A stretch of 64,000 nt of DNA from Pseudomonadota bacterium. GTDB taxonomy: Bacteria > Desulfobacterota > Desulfarculia > Desulfarculales > Desulfarculaceae. Where the stretch lies: contig JAHJPG010000122.1 of the NCBI GenBank assembly GCA_018819925.1, positions 1 through 64,000 on the forward strand, in the 5' to 3' direction. Within the stretch, counting starts at the first letter, position 1. Each line of letters begins with the position of its first letter. A model generated the notes under the pieces. It made no database searches, was not told the DNA's origin, and saw only the letters and a program-made list of their open reading frames with translations. Position numbers and translations under genes: made by a program. Of the stretch, positions 35,599-45,338 are shown piece after piece.

Positions 35599-35610
35599 GA
35601 GCAAGCGCTC
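35599..35610. promoter_or_regulatory. Candidate TetR operator
   Basis: GAGC-AAGC-GCTC is an inverted repeat (4-bp arms) beside AT-rich DNA just upstream of the TetR gene. AGCAAGCGCT resembles half sites common in acyl-CoA-linked TetR operators. It is short, so confidence is modest. Confidence 0.4.
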
Positions 35611-35667
35611 GATTTAAATTATGCCCCATGGCGAGGCGGATGTCAACCACCCAGCAAAACAAACAAA

Positions 35668-35689
35668 GCCCCGCTTGGGGGAGCGGGGC
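35668..35689 (-). terminator. Second of two tandem terminators after groEL
   Basis: An 8-bp GCCCCGCT/AGCGGGGC stem with a 6-nt loop. On the minus strand it is followed by TTTGTTTGTTTTG. Confidence 0.75.
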
Positions 35690-35723
35690 GGCGCCGGGAA
35701 GGCGGATTGTCGGTGGACAAAGA

Positions 35724-35752
35724 AAGCCCCCGCTCCGGGGGAGCGGGGGCTT
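35724..35752 (-). terminator. First of two tandem terminators after groEL
   Basis: A 13-bp perfect stem (AAGCCCCCGCTCC and its complement) with a 3-nt GGG loop; minus-strand read-out runs into TTCTTTG. It lies 29 bp after the groEL stop codon. Confidence 0.8.
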
Positions 35753-35780
35753 GTGGGTCGCTTGGGTTGAGCTGGTCGGC

Positions 35781-37439
<1,659 letters not shown>

Positions 37440-37500
37440 AGCTTTATCTTCCTCTCCAAACTGGATTTGGGTTTTATTTGACAGGTGTGAGGGGTGGGCG

Positions 37501-37788
37501 TTACTCGACGATGCCCAGGATGTCGTCTTCGCGCATGATCAAGACTTCCTTGCCGTCGATCTTGACCTCGGAACCGGAGTACTTGCCAAACAGCACGGTG
37601 TCGCCCTTCTTCACGGTCATTTCCAGCTTGGTGCCGTTTTCCATGACCTTGCCCGGGCCCACGGCGAGAATCTTGCCCTGTTGGGGCTTTTCTTTGGCCG
37701 AGTCGGGAATGATGATACCGCCGGCGGTCTTGGTTTCTTCTTCCAGCCGCGCTACGATCACACGGTCCTGCAGCGGTTTGATTTTCAT
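37501..37788 (-). CDS. groS: Co-chaperonin GroES
   Basis: 95 residues. [18 protein letters not shown] opens the protein; the mobile loop ([19 protein letters not shown]) near 20-38 is the GroEL contact. It caps the GroEL ring. First gene of the operon, with a CIRCE site 84 bp upstream. Confidence 0.98.
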   Translation of the reverse strand: MKIKPLQDRVIVARLEEETKTAGGIIIPDSAKEKPQQGKILAVGPGKVMENGTKLEMTVKKGDTVLFGKYSGSEVKIDGKEVLIMREDDILGIVE

Positions 37789-37872
37789 GCGTCCCTCTCC
37801 TTTTACGTTAAATAACCGGTATCGTGAAATTAATTTGCCCCGTCATTTTGGGGGCCCTTGATTGCACTTGTT

Positions 37873-37899
37873 TTGGCACTCACCGACAGCGAGTGCTAA
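37873..37899. promoter_or_regulatory. CIRCE operator (HrcA binding site)
   Basis: TTGGCACTC-N9-GAGTGCTAA matches the CIRCE consensus TTAGCACTC-N9-GAGTGCTAA with a single mismatch (A to G at the third base). It sits at the predicted groES transcription start, so HrcA would repress there at normal temperature. Confidence 0.93.
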
Positions 37900-37906
37900 C
37901 ACACGA

Positions 37907-37935
37907 ACCATAAGCACCTAATGCTGGCTTTGCAA
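37907..37935 (-). promoter_or_regulatory. Predicted groES sigma-70 promoter
   Basis: On the minus strand, TTGCAA (37930-37935) and TATGGT (37907-37912) are 17 nt apart. Transcription would begin near 37900, inside the CIRCE site. Confidence 0.7.
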
Positions 37936-38007
37936 GGGGTTGGGAAAATTTTTTGCAAAAAAATGTGGGGTCCGGCGGCGGCCGGGAAGGGGAATTGGGC
38001 CGAAAAT

Positions 38008-38065
38008 GCCACATCGAGGCCCGAGCGAGGCCGGCAACGCAGCCATCGGGCGTCTGGCGAAGCCG
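38008..38065 (+). repeat. Copy of a dispersed 58-bp 3'-flank repeat
   Basis: About 88% identical over 58 bp to the complement of 43956-44013. It lies 11 nt after the stop codon of the lactonase-like gene and reads CGGCTTCGCCAG...GATGTGG in that gene's direction. Confidence 0.7.
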
Positions 38066-38076
38066 CCCGAACCCGC

Positions 38077-38844
38077 CTAAACCAGGCGGGTTATGCCCGG
38101 GGCCACCTCGGGGTAATCCCGGCTCAGGGCCAGGTCGTGGCCCGGGAACAAAAGCCGGGGGCTTGCCGCCAGCCCCCTGAGCCGCTCCATGGAGGCCAGC
38201 CAGGCGGGCAGGTCGAAGATGAAGATGCTGGGCCAGTCCTCGCTGAAGTTGGCAAAGGTGTGGCCGCAGTCGCTGGCCAACACCGCCGCGCCCGCGGCGG
38301 TGTTGGCCTTAAGGGCCATGAGGCCCGGGCTGTGCCCCGGGGCCGAGATCAACTCCAGCCCGGGGAGCAGGGAGGCGTCGCCCTGGTGCAGGTTCAGGCG
38401 GCCCTGGTCTTGGGCCCGGTCCAGGGCCTCTTGGTCCCCGGGCTCGTGCAGGATGGTGAACAGGGAGCGCCGCACCAGGGGGCTTTCCCGCCAGAAGCGC
38501 CACTCCGCGTCCTGCACGTGCATCTGGGCCCGGGGAAAGAACCCCGTTGCGCCGCAGTGGTCCCAGTGCATGTGGCTCAACACAAGATGGCGCACGTCAT
38601 CCGGTTTTATCCCCAGGCCGCCCAACAACTCGGCCGGGTGGCGGTAGTTCTTGAGTTTGCGCTGGGCAGCCCGCTCCGGGCTCACCCCGCAGTCCACCAG
38701 CACCGGCCCCCCGGGCCCCAGCAGGCACCAGAAGTAATAGGCCCGCTGGATTTTTTGGTCCCAGTCCCGGTTCCAGAGCAACAGGGCCCGGGAGCTTTCC
38801 TCCGGCCCGGCGTAGCGCAGGGCGTATATCTCGTAACTATCCAT
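38077..38844 (-). CDS. MBL-fold hydrolase of the N-acyl-homoserine-lactonase type
   Basis: 255 residues. Metal motif SHMHWDH (HxHxDH) near residue 92, the next His in SAPGHSPGL near 168, LASDCGH near 188 and the last His in FPGHD near 233. The Asp/His set is complete, as in AttM/AhlD-like lactonases and related dinuclear zinc hydrolases. It follows the SufB-like gene by 28 bp and is the last gene of that operon. The substrate is unknown; a homoserine lactone is not implied. Confidence 0.82.
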   Translation of the reverse strand: MDSYEIYALRYAGPEESSRALLLWNRDWDQKIQRAYYFWCLLGPGGPVLVDCGVSPERAAQRKLKNYRHPAELLGGLGIKPDDVRHLVLSHMHWDHCGATGFFPRAQMHVQDAEWRFWRESPLVRRSLFTILHEPGDQEALDRAQDQGRLNLHQGDASLLPGLELISAPGHSPGLMALKANTAAGAAVLASDCGHTFANFSEDWPSIFIFDLPAWLASMERLRGLAASPRLLFPGHDLALSRDYPEVAPGITRLV

Positions 38845-38872
38845 AATTAGTGGCTATGCGTCTTTCGCCGCC

Positions 38873-40099
38873 TTACATGGCCTGTTCGTCGGTGGCGTTG
38901 ATGGCCTTGTCTATCTCCGCTTGCAGCTGGGGCGGCAGGCCGGGGATGTCCACGCTGAGAAAACCCCGCACGATGGTGGCGGTGGCCTCTTCCTCGTTGA
39001 GCCCCCGGGCCATGAGGTAGTTGATCTCCTCCTGGGCGATCTTGCCCACCGCCGCCTCGTGGCTCATCTCCACCCCGTCCACGAAGCCGTCCAGGAAGGG
39101 CGCGGCCAGCATGGCTCCGCCGTCCAGGATCAGGCCCCGGCACTCCAGGTGGGCCTTGATGCCCGGGGCGTTGCCCACCAGATGCCCCCGGGCCATGATC
39201 TTGCCGCCGTTGGTAATGGCTCGGCTGACCACCTCGGCCCGGCAGCCGGGATGGTTCAGAATCACCCGCCCCCCGGCGTCGATGTCGCTGGTGGGCGAAC
39301 CCACCAAAATGGAATAGAAGCGGCCCACCGCGCCCGGTCCGTTGAGGTGGCAGGTGGGGTACATCTGAAGGCTGTTCACCGGGCGCATGCACACATAGTT
39401 GGACAGATACAGGCCGCCTTCGTCCACCGTGGCCACCGAGCGGGGGCGCACCGACACCCCCTCGGACCAGTTGTGGATCATGGTGAAGGACAACTTGGCG
39501 TTTTTCTTGACGAAAAACTCGCTAACCCCAACGTGGAGGCCCTTTTCCAGATGGGGGCCGGTGGCGCAGCCGCTGATGATGTGCAGCTCCGAGCCTTCTT
39601 CGGCGATGATGATGTTGTGCACGTTTTGCTGGATGTTGTCCTGGTCCATGTACAGGCAGGCCTGGATGGGCTGGATGGCCTTGGCGCCGGGCAGGGCCCT
39701 TATCATGTAGCCGTTGTGCAAATCCAGCTCGGCGGCGGCGGTGTACTTGTCCGCGTCCACCTCCACCAGCTTCCAGTAATAGTCCCACAGCCAGGGATGC
39801 ATCTCGAGGGCCTGCTTGAGCGGCAGAACCTCCACCCCCTCCTGCTTGCTGGAGCAGTGCAGGGGCGAGGCGTCCTTCATGATGAAGGTGCCGCCCCGGT
39901 CCTTGCCGCTCACGTCCACCCCGGACAGCAGCAGGTTTTGCCGTTCCTGGGCGGGCAGGTCGCACAGTTCGGCCTCGCTCAGGGATTGATGGGTCTCGGC
40001 CTTTTGCTCGTATTGGCTCATATCCAGGTCGGCGCCGATGGCGGCGGCCTTGGCTCGGGCCGCCTCGGCCCGTTGGCGTAGCTCTTTTTGTTCAGCCAT
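38873..40099 (-). CDS. SufB/SufD family Fe-S scaffold protein
   Basis: 408 residues, with the SufBD beta-helix core from about 150. Cysteines in HIISGCATG near 200, YPTCHLNGPG near 253, NHPGCRAE and HLECRGLIL may hold or pass a cluster. The C-terminal SHEAAVGKIAQEEINYLMARG is the family's conserved segment. It starts 16 bp after sufC and forms a two-gene SufC-SufB set, without SufS, SufU or SufE, like the minimal system found in anaerobes and archaea. Confidence 0.88.
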   Translation of the reverse strand: MAEQKELRQRAEAARAKAAAIGADLDMSQYEQKAETHQSLSEAELCDLPAQERQNLLLSGVDVSGKDRGGTFIMKDASPLHCSSKQEGVEVLPLKQALEMHPWLWDYYWKLVEVDADKYTAAAELDLHNGYMIRALPGAKAIQPIQACLYMDQDNIQQNVHNIIIAEEGSELHIISGCATGPHLEKGLHVGVSEFFVKKNAKLSFTMIHNWSEGVSVRPRSVATVDEGGLYLSNYVCMRPVNSLQMYPTCHLNGPGAVGRFYSILVGSPTSDIDAGGRVILNHPGCRAEVVSRAITNGGKIMARGHLVGNAPGIKAHLECRGLILDGGAMLAAPFLDGFVDGVEMSHEAAVGKIAQEEINYLMARGLNEEEATATIVRGFLSVDIPGLPPQLQAEIDKAINATDEQAM

Positions 40100-40115
40100 T
40101 TTTAGATTTTCCTTG

Positions 40116-40928
40116 TCAGTCCGCGTTGGCCGTGGGCAGCTCTTCCAGAAGGTGGGCGCTCAGGGGCACCATGCAGTTGACGCACTCCTGGTAGCCGTTT
40201 TGGGCCACGCAACGCAAAATCTCGCGGGGGTTGGAAGGGCAGGACAGGATGCCGTTGAAGAGCACGTGGCCCGAATCGGCCTCCAGGTAGTCCAGGATGT
40301 AGCCGGTGTGGGTGATTATCAGGCCCATCTTGGAGCGCTTGCGCCGGCTGTCGGCGATGGAGTTGCCGTTGGCGTGGAAAACCTCTTTGTCCTTTTGCAG
40401 CAGGTGGGCGATGGTCTCGCCCACCAGGTGCATGTTTTCCAGGTCCACCCCGGACTCGGGCTCGTCAAAGAGCATCAGGTCCGGGTCTTGGGCCATGAGC
40501 TGCAACAACTCCGAGCGCTTGATCTCTCCGCCGGATAGCCCGGCGTTGACCTCGCGGTCCAAAAAGCGGCTGAAGTTCACCTGAGAGGCCAACTCCTCCA
40601 CGTCCACCGGGCGGCCGTGGGCGCAGATGGCCGCCATCTGGCGGGTCTTGAGGCCGTGGATGGTGGGGGGGCGCTGGAAGGCCATGCCTATGCCCAGGGC
40701 GGCCCGTTCGTGGATGGGCAGGTTGGTGATGTCCACCCCCTTGAACACGATGCGGCCGTTTTTGACCACGTAGCCGGGCATGCCCAGGATGGTCATGAGC
40801 AAAGAGGTCTTGCCCGAACCGTTGGGCCCGAAAAGCACATGGGTCTCGCCCGGTTTGATCTCCAGGTCTACGTGGCGCAGGAGCAGCTTGCCGGCCAGCT
40901 CCACCTGCAGGTCTTCTATGAGCAACAT
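40116..40928 (-). CDS. sufC: SufC-like ATPase of Fe-S assembly
   Basis: 270 residues. Walker A GPNGSGKTS near 34-42, Q-loop FQRPPTIHG, signature LSGGEIKRSELLQ near 130, Walker B LMLFDEPESGVD, and the H-loop ITHTG. A C-terminal extension with three cysteines (ILRCVAQNGYQECVNC) is present. As in other SufC proteins it would energise the SufB/D scaffold. It is cotranscribed with the SufB-like gene. Confidence 0.9.
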   Translation of the reverse strand: MLLIEDLQVELAGKLLLRHVDLEIKPGETHVLFGPNGSGKTSLLMTILGMPGYVVKNGRIVFKGVDITNLPIHERAALGIGMAFQRPPTIHGLKTRQMAAICAHGRPVDVEELASQVNFSRFLDREVNAGLSGGEIKRSELLQLMAQDPDLMLFDEPESGVDLENMHLVGETIAHLLQKDKEVFHANGNSIADSRRKRSKMGLIITHTGYILDYLEADSGHVLFNGILSCPSNPREILRCVAQNGYQECVNCMVPLSAHLLEELPTANAD

Positions 40929-40967
40929 GGGCTATATACTCCTTACCGCCCGGCTCACGGGCAGGGC

Positions 40968-41327
40968 TTAAAACTCTTTCCAGGCCAGGGGCCCGGCGGC
41001 CTGAAGGGCTTGGCCGCAAAAATCCACCGCCGCCCCGGGGTCGAAGGGGGCGCAGGAGTAGACGACAATACTGAAAAAACCGGGCCCTGACCAGAAATAA
41101 GCGGCGATGCCGCTGTCCACCAGGGGCAAAAAGGCGTCAAAGCCCTGGTTGATCTCTTGGCCCTGTCCACCCGGCGCATGCACCACCGCCTGGCCGTAGG
41201 GGGTTAGCCCCAGGGCCCGGGCCAGCCCCAGCAGAAAGCCTTCCACCGCCGCCGCGTCCAAGGCGGCGCGGTAGCGGCCCTCCACCAGCAGGCGCTGGCG
41301 GTATATCTCCGGGGCCAGATCGTCCAA
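40968..41327 (-). CDS. AdoMet-decarboxylase-like small protein
   Basis: 119 residues. The central LVDSGIAAYFW followed by FFSIVVYSCAPFDPGAA aligns with the core of prokaryotic S-adenosylmethionine decarboxylases (usual ESHISIHTW, then DIFTC-x-DP). The serine that would become the pyruvoyl group is present, but the usual Glu before it is Asp and the following His is Gly, so self-processing is doubtful. The TTG has AAGGAG eight bases upstream. It leads the SufC-SufB-hydrolase operon; why it is there is unknown. Confidence 0.6.
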   Translation of the reverse strand: MDDLAPEIYRQRLLVEGRYRAALDAAAVEGFLLGLARALGLTPYGQAVVHAPGGQGQEINQGFDAFLPLVDSGIAAYFWSGPGFFSIVVYSCAPFDPGAAVDFCGQALQAAGPLAWKEF

Positions 41328-41450
41328 AACCTTACTCCTTTATTCAATATAGCCCAGCCAGGCCGGGCCGCCAAGGGGCCTCGGACGGCGACATTTCAAC
41401 ATTTCTGGCCCCTTGTACCCGCTGGGCCCCTGTGCTAGATTTGACCAGCC

Positions 41451-42068
41451 ATGACCCGTATAGGAAGCCCAGACGCCTATTACCGCCGGGCGAAAAGCCA
41501 GGGTTACGTGGCCCGTAGCGTGTTCAAACTCCAGGAGATGGACCGGCGGTATGGGCTGTTGCGGCCCGGGCAGGCGGTACTGGACCTTGGTTGCCACCCA
41601 GGCTCCTGGTTGCAGTACGCCTCCCAGCGGGTGGGTCCTTCGGGCCGCTTGGTGGGGGTGGATCTGCAATTGCCGGGCGTGGGCTTGCCACCGGGGGCCA
41701 GCTTCATCCAGGCCGATTTGTTGGGGCTGACCCCGGCCGAGGTGCAAGCCCAAACCGGCATCAAGGCCTTTGACCTGGTGCTCAGCGATGTGGCGCCGCG
41801 CACCACCGGGGTCAAGGACCGGGACTGCGCCGCCTCCCTGGAGCTCAGTCAGGCCGCCTTGGATATGGCCCTGGCCCTGCTAAAGCCGGGGGGGACGTTT
41901 TTGGCCAAGGTCTTTTTCGGCCCCGGGGTGGAGGATCTTATCAGGCAGGTCAAGGGCGCCTTCAAGCTGGGCAAGGGCCACAAGCCCGAGGCCAGCCGCT
42001 CCGCCAGCAAGGAAATTTACATACTGGGGAAGGGCCGCAAGCCGGCCCCCCCGGGAGCAAGCCTCTAG
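41451..42068 (+). CDS. rlmE: 23S rRNA 2'-O-ribose methyltransferase (RlmE/FtsJ)
   Basis: 205 residues. The SAM-binding GCHPGSWLQYA motif follows VLDLG near residue 43. The FtsJ catalytic tetrad is in place: Lys in SVFKLQEMD near 25, Asp in LVLSDVAP near 110, Lys in FLAKVFFG near 145, Glu in SASKEIYI near 185. It methylates 23S rRNA in the assembled large subunit. Starts a run of housekeeping genes, divergent from the Suf operon with a 123-bp shared upstream region. Confidence 0.93.
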   Translation: MTRIGSPDAYYRRAKSQGYVARSVFKLQEMDRRYGLLRPGQAVLDLGCHPGSWLQYASQRVGPSGRLVGVDLQLPGVGLPPGASFIQADLLGLTPAEVQAQTGIKAFDLVLSDVAPRTTGVKDRDCAASLELSQAALDMALALLKPGGTFLAKVFFGPGVEDLIRQVKGAFKLGKGHKPEASRSASKEIYILGKGRKPAPPGASL

Positions 42069-42084
42069 TTTTCAGGAGAAGTAT

Positions 42085-42840
42085 ATGTCCGGTCACTCCA
42101 AGTGGAGCACCATCAAGCGCAAGAAGGGCGCCGCCGACGCCAAGCGGGGGCAGATCTTCACCCGGCTCATGCGGGAAATAACCGTGGCCGCCCGCGCGGG
42201 GGGCGGCGATATCGAGGGCAACCCCAGGCTGCGCACCGCGGTGGCCGCGGCCAAGGCCCAGAACATGCCCAAGGAAAACATGGACCGGGCCATCAAAAAG
42301 GGCACCGGCGAGCTGGAGGGCGTGACCTACGAGGAGATCCTCTACGAGGGCTACGGCCCCGGCGGGGTGGCCTTTTTGATCGAGTGCCTCACCGACAACA
42401 AGAACCGGGCCGCGGCCGAGGTGCGCCACATCCTCACCAAGCGCGGCGGCTCCCTGTCCAAGGCCGGCGCGGTGGCCTATTTGTTCGAGGCCAAGGGCAT
42501 CATCACCTTTGACAAGGCATCGGTGGGCGAGGACGCCCTGATGGAAGCGGCCCTGGAGGCCGGGGCCGACGACGTGGTGGACGAGGGCGACACCTGGGAG
42601 GTGCACTGCTCCCCAAGCGATTTCAACCCGCTCAACGAGGCCCTGCGCGCCGCCGGGTTGGAGCCAGACGAGGCCGAGGTGACCAAGCAGGCCACCACCA
42701 TAATGGACATCACCGACAAGGGCGAGGCGGCCAAGGTCCTGGCCCTCATGGAGGCCCTGGACGAGGCCGACGACGTGCAAAACGTCTACGCCAACTTCGA
42801 CATCGACGAGAAGATCCTGGCCGAGTTGGAAGAAGAGTAA
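42085..42840 (+). CDS. yebC: YebC/TACO1-family transcription or translation factor
   Basis: 251 residues. The N-terminus MSGHSKWSTIKRKKGAADAK and the later ILYEGYGPGGVAFLIECLTDN and HILTKRGG segments are diagnostic. Recently linked to relief of ribosome stalling at proline stretches, and earlier to transcription (family knowledge). It precedes ruvC by 2 bp, the arrangement found in many bacteria. Confidence 0.96.
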   Translation: MSGHSKWSTIKRKKGAADAKRGQIFTRLMREITVAARAGGGDIEGNPRLRTAVAAAKAQNMPKENMDRAIKKGTGELEGVTYEEILYEGYGPGGVAFLIECLTDNKNRAAAEVRHILTKRGGSLSKAGAVAYLFEAKGIITFDKASVGEDALMEAALEAGADDVVDEGDTWEVHCSPSDFNPLNEALRAAGLEPDEAEVTKQATTIMDITDKGEAAKVLALMEALDEADDVQNVYANFDIDEKILAELEEE

Positions 42841-42842
42841 GC

Positions 42843-43361
42843 GTGCCCCAGGCCCCCGCCCCCGTCGTGCTGGGGCTGGACCCCGGCAGTCAACGCACCG
42901 GCTACGCGGTGGTGACGCCGGGCCCGGGGGGCCGGATCAGCTTACGGGAGGCCGGGACCATAACCGCCCCCGCCGGGGCTCCGGTTCCCCAGCGCCTGGG
43001 CTATATTTTTTCGGAGTTGGCCCGGCTCATCGCCGAGCTAAAGCCGGCGGAGATGGCAGTGGAAGGGGTTTTCACCGCCAAGAACGCCCACACCGCCCTG
43101 GTTTTGGGCCAGGCTCGGGGGGTGGCCATCTTGGCCGGGGTGCGCGCCGGCCTGAGCATCCACGAATACCCCCCGGCCACGGTGAAGAAATCCCTGGTGG
43201 GCAACGGCCGGGCCACCAAGGAGCAGGTGCGGGCCATGGCCCTGCGCCTGGTGGACGGAGCCCCGGGCAAGATGGCCCTGGACGCCTCCGACGCCCTGGC
43301 CCTGGCCCTGACCCATTTGCAGAGCCGCCGCCTGGCGGCCACCCTGGAGCGGTTTAAATGA
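42843..43361 (+). CDS. ruvC: Holliday-junction resolvase RuvC
   Basis: 172 residues from a GTG. The catalytic acidic residues are seen in VLGLDPGSQRTGYAVV near 10, AVEGVFTAKNAHTAL near 73 and the C-terminal DASDALALALTH near 146. It cuts Holliday junctions made during recombination. It overlaps ruvA by 4 bp. Confidence 0.96.
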   Translation: MPQAPAPVVLGLDPGSQRTGYAVVTPGPGGRISLREAGTITAPAGAPVPQRLGYIFSELARLIAELKPAEMAVEGVFTAKNAHTALVLGQARGVAILAGVRAGLSIHEYPPATVKKSLVGNGRATKEQVRAMALRLVDGAPGKMALDASDALALALTHLQSRRLAATLERFK

Positions 43362-43951
43362 TCGCCTCGGTCAGCGGCACCATCCTGGCCCGCCGTCCCG
43401 ACCACGTGGTGGTGGACTGCGGCGGGGTGGGCTACCGGGTGTTCGTGAGCCTGACCACATTCTGCGACCTGCCCGAGATCGGCAGCCAGGTCACCCTGCT
43501 CATCCACACCATCGTGCGCGACGACCACATCCATCTGCACGGCTTCATAGGCGAGGCCGAGTGGGAGGCCTTCGGGCATCTCATTACGGTCAGCGGCATC
43601 GGCCCCAAGGTGGCCCAGGCCATCCTGAGCGGCATACCCCCGGCCGAATTTTGGAAGGCCGTGCGCGCCGGTGACGCCGTGCGGCTCACGGCAATCCCAG
43701 GGGTGGGCAAAAAAACCGCCGCCCGTTTGGTGGTGGAGTTGGAGGGCCGCCTGCCCAGGGACACCGGCGAAGGCGGGGCCGCCCTGGCCCCGGCCACGCC
43801 GCTGATGGACGACGTGGTGAGCGCGCTGATGAACCTGGGCTATCCCGAGGCCAAGGCCAAGAAGGCGGCGGAGCGGGCCCTCAAACAGGCCGGCGAGGAT
43901 GCTGGCCTGGAGGAGCTTATCAAGGCCTCCCTCAAGACCGTGCTGGGCTAG
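43358..43951 (+). CDS. ruvA: Holliday-junction-binding protein RuvA
   Basis: 197 residues. The N-terminal OB-like domain, two HhH motifs (TVSGIGPKVAQAILSG; AIPGVGKKTAARLVVEL near 110-125) and the flexible C-terminal domain III are all present. It loads RuvB onto junctions. ruvB does not follow: the next gene is on the other strand, so ruvB must lie elsewhere. Confidence 0.96.
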   Translation: MIASVSGTILARRPDHVVVDCGGVGYRVFVSLTTFCDLPEIGSQVTLLIHTIVRDDHIHLHGFIGEAEWEAFGHLITVSGIGPKVAQAILSGIPPAEFWKAVRAGDAVRLTAIPGVGKKTAARLVVELEGRLPRDTGEGGAALAPATPLMDDVVSALMNLGYPEAKAKKAAERALKQAGEDAGLEELIKASLKTVLG

Positions 43952-43955
43952 CCCC

Positions 43956-44013
43956 CGGCTTCGCCAGGCGGCCCATGGCTGCGCTGCCAGCCGCGCTCGG
44001 GCCCCGATGTGGC
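43956..44013 (-). repeat. Copy of a dispersed 58-bp 3'-flank repeat
   Basis: Reads CGGCTTCGCCAG...GATGTGGC on the plus strand starting 4 nt after the ruvA stop; its complement is about 88% identical to 38008-38065. It includes a GGCTG/CAGCC stem. Confidence 0.7.
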
Positions 44014-44032
44014 TTACCCACCCCTGTGGGGC

Positions 44033-45229
44033 TCACTCCATCTTGAAGCGCCCGAACAGCTTGGCCAGGGGGTTGGCGCTCAGGCCGTGGGCGATGACGC
44101 TCAGGATCACCGTGCACACCACGGTCATGGCCATGGTCATCCCGCCGGGCAGGTTCTTTTCCCACACGATGATGATGAACACGATGCTGGCCAGGCCCCG
44201 GGGGCCGAACCAGCCCATGAACAGCTTGCCGAAGGGGCGCTCTCCCGTCCCGGCCAGGGACAAATAGACCGGCAAGACGCGGATGACGGTGAGGCTCATG
44301 AGCGAGTAGATCACGATGGACCAGCTGAAAACGGCCATGGCCTGGCCCACCACCGCGAAGCCGAAGATCACCCAGGTGATGAGGGCCAGGGTGTTGCCCA
44401 TGCCCTCGGCGGCTTCCATGACCTGGCGTTTGCCGCCCTTGACCATGACGTCGAACAGCAGCCCCCCCACGAAGCAGGCTATGAACCCGCTGCCCTCCAG
44501 GCTCTGGGCCAGGGCGTAGCAGGCAAAGGCCAGGGCCACCACCGGCACCGGCAGCCAGTTTTCCTGCACCCACCCGCGCTTGATGCTCAAGCGCAAAATC
44601 CCCACCCCCAGGGCGGTGGCTCCCAGGCCCACGGCCAGGCCGATGCCGATTTCCTGGGCCAGCAAGGTTAGGGCCAATCTGACGGGCCCCTCTTGGATCT
44701 CGGTGCTCACCGCCAGGGCCAGGAACAAATAGAGGATGGGCACGCAGATGCCGTCGTTCAGGCCGCTCTCCACGTTGAGGGCCTCGCGGATGCGAACCGG
44801 GACCCTGGGATTGGTGAAGATGGCCTTGCCCAGGGCCGCGTCGGTGGGGGCCAGCATCACCGCCAGCAAGGCTACGCTTAATAGGGGCATATGGGGGAAG
44901 AAGAGCACGCCGATCAAAAAGCCCAGGATGATGGTGAGGGGAAGGCCGATGAGCAGCATGCGCCCCGGCAGCCGGAAGCTGCGCTTCAAGGTGGTTATGT
45001 CGGCGTTGGCCGCGTCGGTGAACAGCACCAGGGCCAGGGACAACTCGGCGAAGCTGCGCAGCATGCCGGCGGTGACGTCCGATTGCAGGATCGCCAGACC
45101 CATGGGCCCCGCCAGCAAGCCGAAGGCCATGAAGATGATGGGCCCGCTCATGGGCCTTTTTTCGATGCCGCCGGCCACGGTGCTGTAGAGGAAAATGAAT
45201 ACGGCCATTATGGCCAGGTTTTCATACAT
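44033..45229 (-). CDS. Cation/proton antiporter, CPA-type
   Basis: 398 residues with about 11-12 hydrophobic helices. The NVESGLNDGICVPILY motif near residue 150 carries the Asn-Asp pair expected of CPA1 Na+/H+ exchangers, and LAPTDAALGKA near 128 the discontinuous-helix motif. It would exchange Na+ or K+ for H+ across the inner membrane. It stands alone between convergent ruvA and the TRAP permease gene. Confidence 0.88.
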   Translation of the reverse strand: MYENLAIMAVFIFLYSTVAGGIEKRPMSGPIIFMAFGLLAGPMGLAILQSDVTAGMLRSFAELSLALVLFTDAANADITTLKRSFRLPGRMLLIGLPLTIILGFLIGVLFFPHMPLLSVALLAVMLAPTDAALGKAIFTNPRVPVRIREALNVESGLNDGICVPILYLFLALAVSTEIQEGPVRLALTLLAQEIGIGLAVGLGATALGVGILRLSIKRGWVQENWLPVPVVALAFACYALAQSLEGSGFIACFVGGLLFDVMVKGGKRQVMEAAEGMGNTLALITWVIFGFAVVGQAMAVFSWSIVIYSLMSLTVIRVLPVYLSLAGTGERPFGKLFMGWFGPRGLASIVFIIIVWEKNLPGGMTMAMTVVCTVILSVIAHGLSANPLAKLFGRFKME

Positions 45230-45338
45230 GTGGCTTCACCCGTTTTGCTGTCCTAGACATGTTGTAAGGCAAACCCCCGGCGGCCCGCCACAAGAGAATC
45301 GCCCGGCGGCCGTGAAGCCCGGGCGTGGAGCCCCTGGC

